Source of the DNA: an uncultured Bacilli bacterium
GTDB lineage: Bacteria > Bacillota_I > Bacilli_A > RF39 > UBA660
Assembly: GCA_934168245.1 (NCBI GenBank)
Contig: CAKPMY010000006.1
Location: 22,170-86,169 of the forward strand
Direction: 5' to 3'
Length of the DNA: 64,000 nt
Each line of letters opens with the position of its first letter. Within the stretch, counting starts at the first letter, position 1. The notes under the pieces were generated by a model, which saw only the letters and a list, made by a program, of their open reading frames with translations, did no database searches and was not told where the DNA came from. Position numbers and translations under genes: made by a program. This document shows, in pieces, positions 63,074 to 64,000 of this stretch.

Positions 63074-63104
63074 GAAAAAAGTAGGGGAGGTTCCCCTACT
63101 TTAA
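63074..63104 (-). terminator. Rho-independent terminator of the DUF1540 gene
   Basis: Perfect AAAGTAGGGGA/TCCCCTACTTT stem. On the minus strand it is followed by TTTCATA after a longer T-run within the stem end; on the plus strand by AATTATT. It may also stop transcription of the 61854 gene. Confidence 0.7.
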
Positions 63105-63121
63105 TTATTGAAAAAGAGTAG

Positions 63122-63352
63122 TTACTCCCCCTCTTCTTTATCTGAATTAACTTCATATTCGGTATCAGTAATTTCGCCAGATGTATTTTCAAAACTTTGA
63201 CAAATAGTTTCTTCTGTACATTCACAATTATCGTTATCACATGTACAACTAACTGTAATTGATTCTAATTCGCAGCAAGAATCATCTTTGTTATTATGTT
63301 TACAAGTATCAACATCACATTTGATATTTTTATTTGTTTTTTTCTTAGCCAT
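63122..63352 (-). CDS. DUF1540-type cysteine-rich small protein
   Basis: 76 residues. KCDVDTCKHNN near residue 11, CCELESITVSC near 26 and ETICQSFE near 47 follow the DUF1540 pattern (a CxxxxC start, a C..I.V strand, a TxCxSF end), with an additional Cys cluster (CTCDNDNCEC). DUF1540 is a presumed metal-binding module of unknown function common in Firmicutes. The tail is acidic. GAGAGGAGGATT precedes the ATG. Confidence 0.75.
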   Translation of the reverse strand: MAKKKTNKNIKCDVDTCKHNNKDDSCCELESITVSCTCDNDNCECTEETICQSFENTSGEITDTEYEVNSDKEEGE

Positions 63353-63413
63353 ATAGTTAATCCTCCTCTCTAATTTTAGTTTGGTAAAAATAGATAAATT
63401 TATACTAGTTTAA

Positions 63414-63680
63414 TATTTTAAATCGAGGTTGATAATTATACGTCTTTTAGAAGAAAAATTGCTTAAAATGCATCGTGTTATATTTTAAATCAAGATGAAT
63501 AATTATATATCTTTTAATAATTAAATCGTTTAAAATACATTTACAATATTTTTAATTTAGATGATTAATTATATTGTTTTGATATATTCGATTCATTAAA
63601 ATGCATTTTAAATTATTTTGAATTGAAGTGGATGATTGTTCATCTTTTTAATATTAAATCGCTTAGAATGCATTTTAGAT
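63414..63680. repeat. Four-unit imperfect tandem repeat, period 66-67 bp
   Basis: Units begin at 63414, 63481, 63547 and 63614, each opening TATTTT(A/T/G)AAT. Conservation runs along the whole unit. Each holds an imperfect dyad near its middle (for example AAGATGAATAATTATATATCTT read over 63491-63512, and GATGATTGTTCATC at 63631-63644) and a second element near its end around TTAAAATGCAT. In unit 3 that second element is the perfect 16-bp palindrome TTAAAATGCATTTTAA. No ORF crosses the array. Confidence 0.75.
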
Positions 63681-63834
63681 TTTTTAATAAAATATGGATA
63701 GGGGGAGTATTATTATTAATATTAGGGAAATATATATGTATATAGGGTTATATATTATATTATAGTAGTATTTATTTAGGAGAAAAAATTTATATTTATA
63801 TGTTGAGTTTTGGAAGGAGATAAATATATATTTA
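63681..63834. other. AT-rich non-coding stretch
   Basis: Highly AT-rich with runs of TATATA, GGGGGAG and short purine-rich tracts. I see no ORF, RNA fold or repeat that I can name. Confidence 0.4.
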
Positions 63835-63999
63835 TTAAGATAAAGGGATTAATATAGAAGGAATATATAGATAGATATAATTAAATATAGATATTGTTTT
63901 ATTTTTTATAGAAGTTAACATAATATCAATTATAGGAAGTGATTGAGCAACCTCAATTGAACAATCTAACTTCTCAAATTTGTCATAATATGATAATTC
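63835..63999 (-). CDS. Possible 3' end of a minus-strand gene entering from the right
   Basis: One minus-strand frame is open from the window edge for 54 codons, ending at TAA (63837-63835). Its first 35 residues (...YYDKFEKLDCSIEVAQSLP...) have ordinary protein composition, while the last 20 are low-complexity Ile/Tyr/Leu. The length is short for such AT-rich DNA, so this may be chance; the rest of the gene would lie beyond the window. Confidence 0.25.
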   Translation of the reverse strand, partial: ELSYYDKFEKLDCSIEVAQSLPIIDIMLTSIKNKTISIFNYIYLYIPSILIPLS

Positions 64000-64000
64000 T

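Noticed and set aside
63414..63680. CRISPR array (period of about 67 bp equals a 36-bp repeat plus a 30-bp spacer)
   Set aside because: Similarity and drift are spread along the entire unit; there is no strictly conserved repeat alternating with unrelated spacers, and no cas gene is nearby.

Overview
The window is 64 kb of a very AT-rich, gene-dense Firmicutes (Bacillota) chromosome. Genes are closely packed, many with 1- to 11-base start/stop overlaps, and strong Shine-Dalgarno sites (GGAGG or GGTGAT types) precede most of them. The sporulation genes spoIVB and spoIIGA-sigE, a class B sortase, a T-box leader and the gene families present point to an endospore-forming low-GC Gram-positive. 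A gut-type Bacilli/Erysipelotrichia-like lineage is my inference; no rRNA is present to place it.

Layout. 1-4117: 3' part of a large superfamily 2 helicase with C-terminal helicase-associated (HA) repeats. 4270-7436: two membrane proteins (YfhO-like, YgjV-like). 7505-11235: potABCD polyamine ABC transporter. 11305-14821: agmatine deiminase pathway (ptcA, aguD, aguA) without carbamate kinase. 14929-22957: mostly unfamiliar proteins, namely a 312-aa orphan, a YbaK-type deacylase, a ClpX-like unfoldase with a non-standard N-terminus, a small minus-strand orphan and a 1446-aa orphan. 23078-25023: tRNA-Met, tRNA-Gln(CTG) and a GltX-type synthetase. 25123-28182: a TPR-like protein and a lemA/TPM-domain pair. 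28279-33719: a complete second copy of the HA-repeat helicase (1728 aa) with a coupled 84-aa ORF.

33800-38325: mutS, nusB, xseA and xseB. 38354-40126 (minus): two small orphans and a sortase B. 40268-45101: spoIVB, a zinc-ribbon/SH3 membrane protein, a YetF-family protein, a small membrane protein, and spoIIGA-sigE. 45140-47646: tdk, yigZ (minus) and an AI-2E-family permease. 47655-52572: an alanine-type T-box leader followed by two nucleotide-kinase-like genes, alaS and holA. 52668-56837: a truncated von Willebrand A protein and a 1105-aa surface protein with a degenerate vWA domain. 56910-61819: tlyA, rsuA-type pseudouridine synthase, rarA (minus), xerD and deoB. 61854-63352: a transglutaminase-like protein and a DUF1540 protein. 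63353-64000: AT-rich DNA with a four-unit 67-bp imperfect repeat array, and possibly the tail of another minus-strand gene.

Main points for a second look: (1) the two HA-repeat helicases, 29.7 kb apart, share a 485-bp identical tract over the ATPase motifs, while their C-terminal repeats differ in number (5 versus 4) and are mosaics of shared modules, which suggests gene conversion and module shuffling; (2) the 67-bp repeat array, with two dyads per unit; (3) an Ala T-box that governs nucleotide-kinase genes and holA along with alaS; (4) a ClpX-like unfoldase that keeps the IGF ClpP-docking motif but has a foreign N-terminus. All product names come from reading motifs by eye; no database search was possible.
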